Assembly (NCBI GenBank): GCA_963843595.1
Contig: CAWJLG010000006.1
Span: 1-64,000 of the forward strand
Direction of reading: 5' to 3'
Length of the DNA: 64,000 nt
Source: CAIWHR01 sp963843595
Lineage (GTDB): Bacteria > Pseudomonadota > Gammaproteobacteria > Burkholderiales > Casimicrobiaceae
The translations under genes were made by a program, and so were the position numbers. The notes beneath the pieces were generated by a model that saw nothing but the letters and a program-made list of their open reading frames with translations, did no database searches and was not told the origin of the DNA. Within the stretch, counting starts at the first letter, position 1. Every line of letters begins with the position of its first letter. Positions 1 to 7,873 of this stretch are shown one piece after another.

Positions 1-9
1 GTGACCGCG

Positions 10-357
10 CTATGCCGCATGCAGCATGAACTCGACCTTCACCGCCTCGTAGGGAAACTCGATACGGCCGTCGGCAGCACGGCTGAGTACGCCAGCATCC
101 AGCAACGCGGTTACGTCGCCATGCACCGCCTTCACATCCCGCCCGACGCGTCGGGCTGCTTCGCGTATCGACACTGGCCCGGCGCCACACAGGGCCTTGA
201 GAAGTTCCCATCGCTTGGCCGTCAGAACTCGCCATAGCAACTCGGGCGTCGCGAATCCGATGCGGGATTCGCGCTCGGCGCGGCCTGTGTTCATCGCCCG
301 AGCCGCGCCGGCGAGCGTGTCGGTCAGGTTGCGAACCTCAAGAACGACCGTGTTCAT
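10..357 (-). CDS. TumA-like HTH antitoxin (MarR-like DNA-binding protein)
   Basis: About 115 residues. The C-terminal half has a winged-helix look: a segment AKRWELLKALCGAGPVSIRE followed by RRVGRDVKAVHGDV and a short hydrophobic end. This matches my memory of TumA/HVO_A0114-type putative DNA-binding proteins, the antitoxin partners of TumE (DUF6516) toxins. An upstream ATG at 381 is possible, but the ATG at 357 gives the usual short overlap with the toxin stop at 338. In such modules the antitoxin binds the toxin and represses the shared promoter. Here the toxin partner is only a remnant, so the gene may be an orphan. The family call rests on pattern recognition, without a search. Confidence 0.7.
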   Translation of the reverse strand: MNTVVLEVRNLTDTLAGAARAMNTGRAERESRIGFATPELLWRVLTAKRWELLKALCGAGPVSIREAARRVGRDVKAVHGDVTALLDAGVLSRAADGRIEFPYEAVKVEFMLHAA

Positions 358-535
358 GATTCCACCTCGCAATGTCGGCATTGAAGTCGGTCATCAGTTG
401 CTCGGGGGTGGAGAAGGCGTAAGGCACTTCCACCGCACCGGCGTGGCGGTGGTTTCCTTTGCCGAGATCGTATATCGGATTGCCGCAATTCGCATGGGCT
501 CGAGCGCCGTCAATGCGTTGATGCCACGGCCTCGA
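338..535 (-). pseudogene. TumE-type (DUF6516) toxin remnant, C-terminal part only
   Basis: Read on the minus strand, the frame open from 535 to the stop at 338 encodes a tail with NPIYDLGKGNHRHAG, then VEVPYAFSTPEQLMTDF. This resembles the YDN-x-GKGDHRH core and C-terminus of TumE toxins. The frame is closed upstream by a TGA at 536-538 and contains no ATG, GTG or TTG before the conserved part. Its 5' end runs into the 3' end of the ABC transporter gene. The N-terminal half of the toxin therefore appears lost, which suggests a deletion joined the toxin remnant to the transporter gene. It overlaps the antitoxin start by 20 bases, the usual arrangement for an intact toxin-antitoxin pair. Confidence 0.65.
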
Positions 536-2181
536 TCATTCGACCACCCTCCATCCGGACGATCCGATCCGCCACCGCCAGGCTCGCCGGCCGGTGCGTG
601 ATCAGCAGCACGGTGCGGTCCTTCAGCGCGTCGCGCGCGGCCTCGAGGAATTCGATCTCGCCCTGCGGATCGAACATCGCGGTCGCCTCGTCGAGGATCA
701 GGATCGGGGGATCCTTGAGCAGGGCCCGGGCGAGGGCGAGCCGCTGTTGCTGGCCGCCGGACAGGCGCACGCCGCGGTCGCCGATCAGCGTGTCGTAGCC
801 TTGCGGGAGCTGCACGATGAAGTCGTGCGCGCGGGCGGCGCGTGCGGCAGTTTCGATCTGCTGCCGGGTGGGTTCGGGCCGGCCGTAGGCGATGTTGTCG
901 CGGATGGTGGCGTTGAACAGCAGCACGTGCTGCGGGACGACGCCGATCTGGCGGCGCAGGCTGTCGAGCGACACGGTGGCGATGTCGATGCCGTCGATCG
1001 TGATCCTGCCCGTGGCCGGTTCGTGCAGGCGCATGAGGAGATGCGCGAGCGTGCTCTTGCCGGCGCCATTGGGCCCGACGAGCGCAATCGTCTCCCCGGC
1101 GGCGATGGCGAGATCGACGTGCTGGAGGGCCGGCGGGCGGCCGGGGTAGCCGAAGCTCACGTCCTCGAAGGCGATCGCGCCCTTGACCGGCGGCAGCGTG
1201 GCACCGACGTGCCCGGGCGGTTCGGGTGTCTGGTCCAGCGCATGCATGAGTCTCGCCATCGCGCCGCGCACCGTCTGGGTCTGGCCGTACACGTCGGCGA
1301 GCCCGGCCACGGGCCGCGTCAGGAGCTGCGCATAGAGGAGGAAGCTCACCAGTTCGGCTGGGGCGAGCGCGCCGCCGGAGATCGCGCCGCTCGCGAGCCA
1401 CAGCACCAGCACGATGCCGGCGGCGGCGATGAACTGGATGGCGGGCCCCAGTGCGGCCTGGATCCTCAACTGCCGGGCGGTCAGCACCCTGATGCGGTCG
1501 ATCTGTTCGCGATGGCGCGCCGACTCCTGCTGCTCGCGCGTGAAGGTCTTGATCGCCGGCAACATGCCGAGGTTCTCTTCGGCGATCGCGATGGCCGTGG
1601 CGTGCTCCTCGCTCAACTGCGTGGCCAGCGGCCGGATGCGGCGGCCGAAGATCTTGAGCAGCAGAAAGAACAGCGGGACGAGGAACGCCGCCAGCAGCGC
1701 CAGCACGGGCTCCAGCCGGAACATGAAGAACACGGCGCCCGCCACGGTGAACAGCAGCGGCACGATCGCGAGCGCGGTACCGCTGACGTAGTCGCTGACC
1801 ACGTAGACGTCGCGCGTCAGCAGCGCCAGCGTGTCGCCCTGCCGCCGCTGGTGGAAGAAGGACAGCGGCAGCGCCTGCAGATGATCGTAGACGCGGACCT
1901 TGAGGTCGGCGACGATCTTTTCGCCGGCATTTCCCAGCAGATACGTGTTGCCGAACTTGAGCAGCGCCTGGACGCCGAACAGGATCAGCATCGCGGCGAG
2001 GACGGCGGGAACCGTCCACGCGCTGCCGAGCATCGCCTTGCAGGAACGCCCCGGTGAGCTTGCCGCCGAGCCACGGCACGGCCAATGCGGCGGCACTCTC
2101 GAGCAGCATCAGGGCGACGCCCAGCGCCAGCGCCGCACGGTGCGGCGCGGCGTAGGTGAAAAGGGAGCGGAGTTGGGACAC
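510..2181 (-). CDS. ABC transporter, fused permease and ATPase (one frameshift)
   Basis: This is a half-transporter of the MsbA/multidrug type: six membrane segments over roughly residues 1-310, then a nucleotide-binding domain. Walker A is GPNGAGKST (about residue 369), the signature is LSGGQQQR, Walker B is ILILDEATAMFD and the switch is LITHR. The N-terminus, from a GTG at 2181 (VSQLRSLFTYAAPHR), lies in a different frame from the rest. The two frames join at about 2035-2045, so there is a one- or two-base indel. The gene is on the same strand as, and 95 bases after, the nucleotidyltransferase-like gene and flanks the RiPP operons. It is the natural candidate for the peptide exporter (lasso D function), but substrate is inference. 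A lipid A flippase role is less likely here. Confidence 0.8.
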
Positions 2182-2276
2182 GCGCGATTGAAACTACCCG
2201 GAGATTGTAACGTCAGTGCCTTGGCGGTCCCCGCACTCGAGCGGCGATTCCGATGGGATGCACGACCGCCCGACGA

Positions 2277-3407
2277 TCAGCGCCTACGCAGATGAAGCAG
2301 GTTGCCAAGCCCCTCGAGCCAGCGCCGCGCGTGCAGCGCGGGCAGGGGGCGGGACGACGATTCCGGGTATCGCTCCAGCATGTACTCGCGGGATGGAAAT
2401 GCGCGTTCCGCAAGATAGGCGAGACGGGCCCCGGCGCCCGGAATCGCGCGCCATTCGAGCCATTCGCGGCGCATCCTTCCTGCGGTGAGCAACTCGGCAC
2501 CGGATTGCGCTTGCGGACTGCGCGCCAGCGCATCGATCAGAGCGGCAAGCGATGGCGAGGGAAAGCGCTCGGCGCACCGGCGCAGGCCTTCGAGGGCGAT
2601 GGCACCGACGCGCTTGGCCTCGACCGTTGCGCGAAAATCGTCTCGCTCGGCGTTGGTCATCGCATCCACGAGCAGATGGATGTCATAGAGCCAGATCAGC
2701 CGGTCGCCGAAGCCCGGCGCCTGGAACAGGTTGTTGCCGGCGCGGTGCAACAGGCAGAGGAGCAGGGCATGGGCGTTGCCCAGCCGGGACGCACGCGGAT
2801 GGAGTGTTGGCACCGGCACGGCCGCGGCGGCCAGGTCCGCAAAGGAGAACAGCCAGGCGAACGATTGCGCGTTGCTGATCCGCCAGTGGAGGTCGATGTT
2901 GTGGGCAAGGCCGCGCGTGTCGCTCAATTGCGCCTGCAGTTGGTAGCCGACGAACCTCCCCGCCGGGCCGCCCACACGGCGGTAGCCCAGTCTCTGCAAT
3001 GCCTGCCAAGCCGTTTCGCGCATCTCCGGCGCGACGAGCAGGTCGGAGTCCGAGCGGGGCCGCAGTACGGGGCTCGCGTAGAGACTGTAGGCGAGCCCCG
3101 TCCCCTTGAGCAGCAGCGGCGTGATGTTCGCGTGGGCGAGTTCGTCCAATACCCGCTCGATCTCGGCGCCGTGCGCGAGCTCGTACGCCGTCTGGGCCAG
3201 GGCGGCCTGGCGGCATGCCGCTACCGCTTCCTGGGGCCACTTCGCGAAATCGTCGCGGCTGCGAAGTGCCGCGTCGAGGAGCGGCAGTACGCCGTGGTAG
3301 CGGCCGATGTCGAGGAATGCGGCAATGGCCGACGAAGACTCGTCCCCGCTCCACGTGGCTCCCTCACCGGTAAGCAGGGCACAAATGAGGCGCTCGGCGT
3401 TGCCCAT
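2277..3407 (-). CDS. NTP_transf_5-type nucleotidyltransferase family protein
   Basis: About 376 residues. An LLLKGTGLAYSLY segment (about residues 98-110) is followed by LRPRSDSDLLV (about 115-125). The KG...RxxxDxDLLV arrangement is typical of the Pfam nucleotidyltransferase group NTP_transf_5, which recurs beside PqqD-like proteins, HPr-kinase-like proteins and exopolysaccharide or RiPP genes. An upstream in-frame extension is possible, but the ATG at 3407 begins the part that looks like the family (MGNAERLICALL). No substrate is known for the family. Nucleotidylation of a peptide or protein is conceivable from the fold only. It is divergent from the signal-peptidase-like gene and 95 bases ahead of the exporter, so it probably belongs to the RiPP locus. 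Confidence 0.72.
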   Translation of the reverse strand: MGNAERLICALLTGEGATWSGDESSSAIAAFLDIGRYHGVLPLLDAALRSRDDFAKWPQEAVAACRQAALAQTAYELAHGAEIERVLDELAHANITPLLLKGTGLAYSLYASPVLRPRSDSDLLVAPEMRETAWQALQRLGYRRVGGPAGRFVGYQLQAQLSDTRGLAHNIDLHWRISNAQSFAWLFSFADLAAAAVPVPTLHPRASRLGNAHALLLCLLHRAGNNLFQAPGFGDRLIWLYDIHLLVDAMTNAERDDFRATVEAKRVGAIALEGLRRCAERFPSPSLAALIDALARSPQAQSGAELLTAGRMRREWLEWRAIPGAGARLAYLAERAFPSREYMLERYPESSSRPLPALHARRWLEGLGNLLHLRRR

Positions 3408-3622
3408 CGACACTGAAGGTTCCTGTTTGCCTGGACGGCAACGGCCTCGGTGTCCACCGCGCCGTGCCAGCCTTGAGAACGGCTGACGGATGATTTTGAT
3501 CGGGATACCATGGATTGTGCAACGACGATGATCGATGGCCAATGCGCAAAGTGGCACAGGACCGACAACAGGCAACCCGGCTGCAAGGGCGACAAGAAGA
3601 ACTTGTAGCTGACGTCGGTTCC

Positions 3623-4087
3623 ATGGACGCGGCTCCCGACGGTGGCCAATTGCCGACGAACGAATTGGCGGCGGAGGCGATCCGATCGCTTGGGCAGTTG
3701 CGCCTGCGAGTCACGGGTTCCAGCATGCTTCCGACGATTTGGCCTGGCGACGTGATGTGGATTCGCCGTTCCCGTGTCGACGAAGCAGACGTTGGCGAAA
3801 TCGTTCTGTTCATCCGTCATCGCAGATTGTTCGCGCACCGGGTAGTTTCGCGTTCCGATGGTGGGCTCGTCACTCAAGGTGACGCCGTCGCTGAACCCGA
3901 TCCAGTGGTGAGTTCGTCCGAGTTGTTGGGGACGGTTCACGCTGTGTTACGGCAGGGCATGCCTGTCCGAATTCGATCGAAGCTGACATTGTCCGAGCGC
4001 ATCACGGTGGCGCTGATTCGCCGTTCGGCGCTTGCCGGCCGCTTGCTCGCCCGCATGCACAGCCTGCGGATTCGTGCAGGTTGGTGA
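3623..4087 (+). CDS. S24/S26 signal-peptidase-like protein (SipW type)
   Basis: A short (about 154 aa) peptidase of the S26/LexA-signal peptidase fold. The Ser box is RVTGSSMLPTIWPGD, with the likely nucleophile at about Ser34 in this numbering. The box LFAHRVV follows, with His72 where E. coli LepB has its Lys, as in the Ser-His type of signal peptidase. There is no obvious N-terminal membrane anchor; a C-terminal Arg-rich segment could be peripheral. The start is uncertain: an in-frame ATG at 3542 gives a longer protein and neither start has a clear ribosome-binding site. It precedes the secreted repeat protein and the precursor-like peptide, so it could process one of them. Such peptidases also occur in exosortase and RiPP loci. 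Confidence 0.7.
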   Translation: MDAAPDGGQLPTNELAAEAIRSLGQLRLRVTGSSMLPTIWPGDVMWIRRSRVDEADVGEIVLFIRHRRLFAHRVVSRSDGGLVTQGDAVAEPDPVVSSSELLGTVHAVLRQGMPVRIRSKLTLSERITVALIRRSALAGRLLARMHSLRIRAGW

Positions 4088-4258
4088 CTGCGCACGCCGC
4101 GCGCTGGCCTTCTGCCGCCGCCCTCGGAGGAGCACGACGAAAGCCGTATAGGCATTCGGCGGCACGAGGCACCGCCCGTCGTGGCTGTCGTATTTTCTGC
4201 GCCAACTCCGCCATTGCCGTACGTAATGGTCTGAAGCCATTGATTTATAGGGTAGAGT

Positions 4259-6547
4259 TTGTTACAAGTGTGTGGGCACGCCGCAGCGGGTCGAGGGCCG
4301 CGCGACCGAGGTAAGCCCACGTCATTTCGTCACAACAACTGGAATACGAGCCAACGGTGCGTCGGCCCAACCTCGAAATCGAATCCGGCAGCGAAATCAT
4401 TGACCGTCGGGACTATCGCGGCGGTCGTTCTGTTCGCGGCTACCGCTTCCGGGCAGGTGTACGACCGGCTGCCCTTGCCGCAGGATTGGAGCCATCGACA
4501 TCTGATCTTTTCCGCGCCGGATTTCAGTGTCGGCGCGCAACAGGGTGCCGCCGCCAAGCGCAATTCGATTTCGGACGATCCGCGCTGGGAACTGCAGCTG
4601 CGCAAGCGCGCGCTTGACGCGAACGTGACGAGCCGCCTTGCGACGGACGCCGCGATTCTGAGCCTCAGCGCGAAGGCCGCGGCCGACAGAGTCAAGAGGC
4701 GGAAGCCGGAGGCCGACCCGCAAATTCACCGCGACTGGAGCAATGTGATGGGCGGTGCGGCGGGTGTCGGCAGGGCGGGTACGTTCCCCGCGAAATATGG
4801 CTTCGACATTGGTACCGCCGACTGCGTCAACGACTTTGTCGTCTTCACCACGGCGTCGTCCGGGGCGACAGGATCGGGAGCATTCGCGACGCGTGACGGG
4901 TCGTTTTCGGCAAATGCCATTGCCGGGGACACCGTTACGATCACGAACGGAACAAGGGTGCTCACGCTGACGGCAAGCGCCTCGGTCAACACGGGTCTGA
5001 ATTTTCAAAACGGGTCCGCCAGCACCAGCGCGACCAACCTTGCCCTTGCGATCGCCCGCAATGGCGGCGCAGTAGGCGTGACGGCGACAAGCCCCTCCGC
5101 CGGAACCGTCAGGGTTACGGCGATTACGCAAGGCGCCGGAGCCAACAGCATCGCGCTGGCGGACAACAACCCGCGCTTCGCATGGGCAGGCGCTACGCTC
5201 GCGGGCGGCTCGGGAACGGCCGGGCAGCCAACCCTGTTTGCGTTGAACCAGCTCTACTCCTCGTGCGGTTCGGCCACCCAAGCGGTACCGGCGACCCTCT
5301 GGTCGTATACCACGGGTGCGGCTGCCTTTGCCGAAACGTCGCCGGTGCTCTCCATTGGCGGTGACCAGGTCGCGTTCGTCCAACGAACGGGTACCGTGGC
5401 GAGCCTGGTGCTTCTCAAATGGAGCGGCAGTGCGCCGGGAACGGTGGGCGCGCCGACCGTCCCGACCAGCGTGGCACCTGCAAGTTACCGCGCGTGTACC
5501 GCGCCGTGCATGGCCGTACTGGCATTCAGCGGCAACCCCAACGACACGAACTCCTCTCCGTACTACGACTACGCCAACGACATCATCTACGTCGGCGCCG
5601 ACAACGGAACCCTGCACAAATTCACGGGTGTCTTCAACGGCACGCCGGCCGAGCAGACGACCGGCGGCTTTCCCGCCACCGTAAGCAGTGGCAACGTCCT
5701 GTCGTCGCCCGTCTACGACAGCGTGAGCGGTCTCGTCTTCGTCGGCAGTAGAGGCGGGACCAACGGCGGGCGACTCCACTCCGTCAACGCGAGCGGCACG
5801 GTTGTCAGCAGCGGCCAGCTTGCGGGCGCTACGTCCACCGGTGTGAGCGATGCGCCGATCGTGGACTCGACGGCGGGAAGGGTCTACGTGTTTGTCGCCA
5901 ATGACGGCTCCAATACTGCCAACAGTCCGACCTGCTACGCGACCGCGACGAGCAGCTGTGGTGCCGTTTACCAATTCGTCACGAATTTCGTGGCTGGTAA
6001 CGCTGGATCCAAGGTCACCATCGGCGGGGGCATCAATACGAGCCGGGTCTTGTACGCAGGGGCGTTTGACAGCGCGTATCTGAGTGGGCCGGGGACGAGT
6101 CCCACCGGGAATCTTTACGTCTGCGGTGGTGCGACTTCCAGCTCCCCCGGCTCGATCGCACCGACGCTGTGGCGGATTCCGATAGCCGCAAACGTGATGA
6201 ATACGGCCCAGCAGGGGCCGCAACTGGTCAGCGCAGCCAATACCATTACCAACGGCATCTGCTCCCCCATGACGGAAGTGACGAACGGCTCGAACGACTA
6301 CGTCTTTGTCAGCGTCCCCGAGAATGGCAACGACACCGGGTGTACGGGCGCGTGCGTGTACATGTACAACCTGACCGGCCTGACATGGAACACCGCAGCT
6401 GTCGCAACGTCCGGGATCGCGGCGCCTGGCGGCGCCAGTGGAATCGTGATCGACAATACCGTTGCCGGTGGTGGCTCGCAGGTCTATTATGCGACGCGCA
6501 CAAGCCCGGGCAACGCCGTGCAGGCAAGCCAGGCGGCGCTGCAATAG
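4259..6547 (+). CDS. Large secreted Cys-rich protein, probable beta-propeller
   Basis: Up to 762 residues. A hydrophobic stretch LTVGTIAAVVLFAATASG (about residues 48-65) looks like a signal sequence, so the mature protein is probably periplasmic or surface exposed. Soon after it comes DWSHRHLIFS. The rest is rich in Gly, Ser and Thr with repeated units such as YDYANDIIYVGADNGTLHKF and YDSVSGLVFVGSRGGTNGG, which suggest the blades of a propeller. Many Cys occur, often in close pairs (CTAPC, CTGAC), suggesting disulfides. The start is uncertain: TTG at 4259 is the longest choice and a TTG just before the signal segment is another. The gene ends 6 bases before the precursor-like gene, so it is probably co-transcribed with the RiPP genes. 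No enzymatic motif was seen. Confidence 0.6.
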   Translation: MLQVCGHAAAGRGPRDRGKPTSFRHNNWNTSQRCVGPTSKSNPAAKSLTVGTIAAVVLFAATASGQVYDRLPLPQDWSHRHLIFSAPDFSVGAQQGAAAKRNSISDDPRWELQLRKRALDANVTSRLATDAAILSLSAKAAADRVKRRKPEADPQIHRDWSNVMGGAAGVGRAGTFPAKYGFDIGTADCVNDFVVFTTASSGATGSGAFATRDGSFSANAIAGDTVTITNGTRVLTLTASASVNTGLNFQNGSASTSATNLALAIARNGGAVGVTATSPSAGTVRVTAITQGAGANSIALADNNPRFAWAGATLAGGSGTAGQPTLFALNQLYSSCGSATQAVPATLWSYTTGAAAFAETSPVLSIGGDQVAFVQRTGTVASLVLLKWSGSAPGTVGAPTVPTSVAPASYRACTAPCMAVLAFSGNPNDTNSSPYYDYANDIIYVGADNGTLHKFTGVFNGTPAEQTTGGFPATVSSGNVLSSPVYDSVSGLVFVGSRGGTNGGRLHSVNASGTVVSSGQLAGATSTGVSDAPIVDSTAGRVYVFVANDGSNTANSPTCYATATSSCGAVYQFVTNFVAGNAGSKVTIGGGINTSRVLYAGAFDSAYLSGPGTSPTGNLYVCGGATSSSPGSIAPTLWRIPIAANVMNTAQQGPQLVSAANTITNGICSPMTEVTNGSNDYVFVSVPENGNDTGCTGACVYMYNLTGLTWNTAAVATSGIAAPGGASGIVIDNTVAGGGSQVYYATRTSPGNAVQASQAALQ

Positions 6548-6553
6548 CAAACC

Positions 6554-6739
6554 ATGAGCGGGCGCATCGATTCCAGAGTTGCGGCAACGTCGGAGGACCA
6601 TGAATCCACCGCCCCCGACAAGCTTCCCTATGTGAAGCCGTCCTTCCGCCACGAGCAGGTGTTCGAGACCATGGCGCTGGCCTGCGGCAAGATAAGTTCG
6701 ACCCAGTTCCAGTGCCGCGTGAACACGAAGAATTCCTAG
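6554..6739 (+). CDS. Putative RiPP precursor peptide (61 aa, two Cys)
   Basis: A 61-residue peptide with an acidic, polar N-terminus, a leader-like motif YVKPSFRHEQVFET, then MALACGKISSTQFQCRVNTK and a final NS. The Y-x-x-P-x-F ... V-F-E-T element resembles the Y-x-x-P-x-L ... G-x-L ... T leader motif bound by PqqD-like recognition proteins. The C-terminal part has two Cys eleven residues apart (nine residues between them) and a C-terminal Ser. Immediately downstream lie an HPr-kinase-like gene, a PqqD-like gene and a radical SAM/SPASM gene. Thioether or carbon crosslinking of the Cys region, and phosphorylation of the terminal Ser, are possible modifications by inference. There is no strong ribosome-binding site; translation may be coupled to the preceding stop, 6 bases upstream. 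Confidence 0.65.
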   Translation: MSGRIDSRVAATSEDHESTAPDKLPYVKPSFRHEQVFETMALACGKISSTQFQCRVNTKNS

Positions 6740-6748
6740 TTGACCTCC

Positions 6749-7547
6749 GTGGCCGGACGCTGGCGCACCACGATCACGATCGGCGGAGTCGCCGTCGGTG
6801 TCGAATCGTCGGACCGGGCGTTCGTGCGTTTGCTCGAGGACCGGTACGCCGGCTTCATCGACGGCGGTTGACACTCCGGACTACGAATTCGTCGTCGATC
6901 TGACCCCGCCCGACGACACGTCGCCCGACGACGAACTCCGGGTGTTCCGGAACGGTCGTCACTGGCAGCTCGAACGCGGCGATTTCCGGGCGGAGTGGGA
7001 CCCCGCGGCGCGGCGCGGGCACATCCGCCAGTCGGCCAATCCTTACTCCATCGATGCGGTGCTGCGGGTCGTGCATACGCTGGTGCTCGCCGGCGAGGGC
7101 GGCTTCCTCGCACATGCCGCGAGCGCGGTCCGCCATGGCAAGGCGTTTGTCTTCGCGGGCGTTTCGGGTGCGGGCAAGACCACGATTGCTCGGCTTGCGC
7201 CACGCGATGCCAACCTCCTCACCGACGAGATCTCGTATGTGCGGAAAGAGGCCGGCGGCTATTTCGGCTACGGCACGCCCTTCGCAGGGGAGTTGGCCAA
7301 GGCGGGCGACAATCTGAAGGCGCCGCTCGCGGCGGTTTACCTGCTCGCGCAGGGCTCGGAAAATCGGATCGAGGAGGTGGCCCCGGCGGAGGCCGCACGC
7401 GGCCTGCTCGCCAACATCCTGTTTTTCGCGGAAGACCCCGAGTTGGTGCAGGCGGTGTTTCACTCGGCGCTCGAATTCGTCGAGCACGTGCCGGTGCGTC
7501 GCCTGACGTTCGTGCCGGACGCGCGCGTCTGGGAGTTGATCCAATGA
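6749..7547 (+). CDS. HPr-kinase-like ATPase 1, RiPP-associated (one frameshift)
   Basis: About 265 residues. The N-terminal part (VAGRWRTTITIGGVAVGVES, then DRAFVRLLEDRYAGF) is in one frame and ends at a TGA near 6868. From VDTPDYEFVVDL onwards the protein continues in the next frame, so there is a single-base indel at about 6866. The P-loop is GVSGAGKTT with LLTDEISYV downstream, as in HprK-like kinases. Related kinases in lasso clusters phosphorylate the side chain of a C-terminal Ser of the precursor. The neighbouring precursor ends in Ser, which fits. The start is GTG at 6749 or TTG at 6740, directly after the precursor stop. Its stop overlaps the next gene's ATG. It also resembles the HPr-rel-A group of TIGRFAMs. 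Confidence 0.75.
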
Positions 7548-7873
7548 AGGGAAGACGTTACATCGCCCGCGCAACCAACGTCGCTGCCCGGATGATGGGC
7601 GGCGAGATGATGATCATGTCCGGGCTCGACTCGTCGTTGTTTTCGCTCAACGCGACGGCGTCGATTCTCTGGCAAGCGGCGGATGGAGTCACCCCACTCG
7701 ACGCAATCGTCGAGCAGCGCATCTGCACTGCGTTCGACGTTGACCTCGCGGTGGCCCTGCGCGATGCCGACGAGGTGGTCGAGGATCTTGCGCGACACGG
7801 CATTCTGAACTTGCTGGATTTGCCAATGCCGGAAACCACGACACCGCCCAAGGAGCCGCCATCAGCACCCTGA
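7544..7873 (+). CDS. PqqD-like RiPP recognition protein 1
   Basis: About 109 residues. It shows the PqqD pattern: a beta-rich first half (MKGRRYIARATNVAARMMGG, then MMIMSGLDSSLFSLNATAS) ending in ILWQAADGVTPL, then a helical part around AVALRDADEVVEDLARHGIL. PqqD-like proteins bind the leader of a precursor peptide and deliver it to the modifying enzyme. ATG overlaps the kinase stop (ATGA), and its own TGA overlaps the radical SAM start, so the three are translationally coupled. The C-terminal Pro/Thr-rich tail is unusual for the family. The partner leader is likely the Y-x-x-P-x-F motif in the 61-residue peptide just upstream. Confidence 0.82.
   Translation: MKGRRYIARATNVAARMMGGEMMIMSGLDSSLFSLNATASILWQAADGVTPLDAIVEQRICTAFDVDLAVALRDADEVVEDLARHGILNLLDLPMPETTTPPKEPPSAP

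Noticed and set aside
594..2057. 487-residue plus-strand open frame opposite the ABC transporter
   Set aside because: Arg/Glu/Gln-rich shadow. The minus strand shows all ABC motifs.
3221..3940. Minus-strand frame reading from the signal-peptidase-like gene into the nucleotidyltransferase-like gene
   Set aside because: No family features. It is in a frame opposite to the peptidase with its Ser and His boxes.
4397..6874. 825-residue open frame on the minus strand
   Set aside because: Opposite to the secreted repeat protein and precursor. It is Arg/Gly-rich, with no motif or start signal; the plus-strand frame has a signal sequence and repeats.
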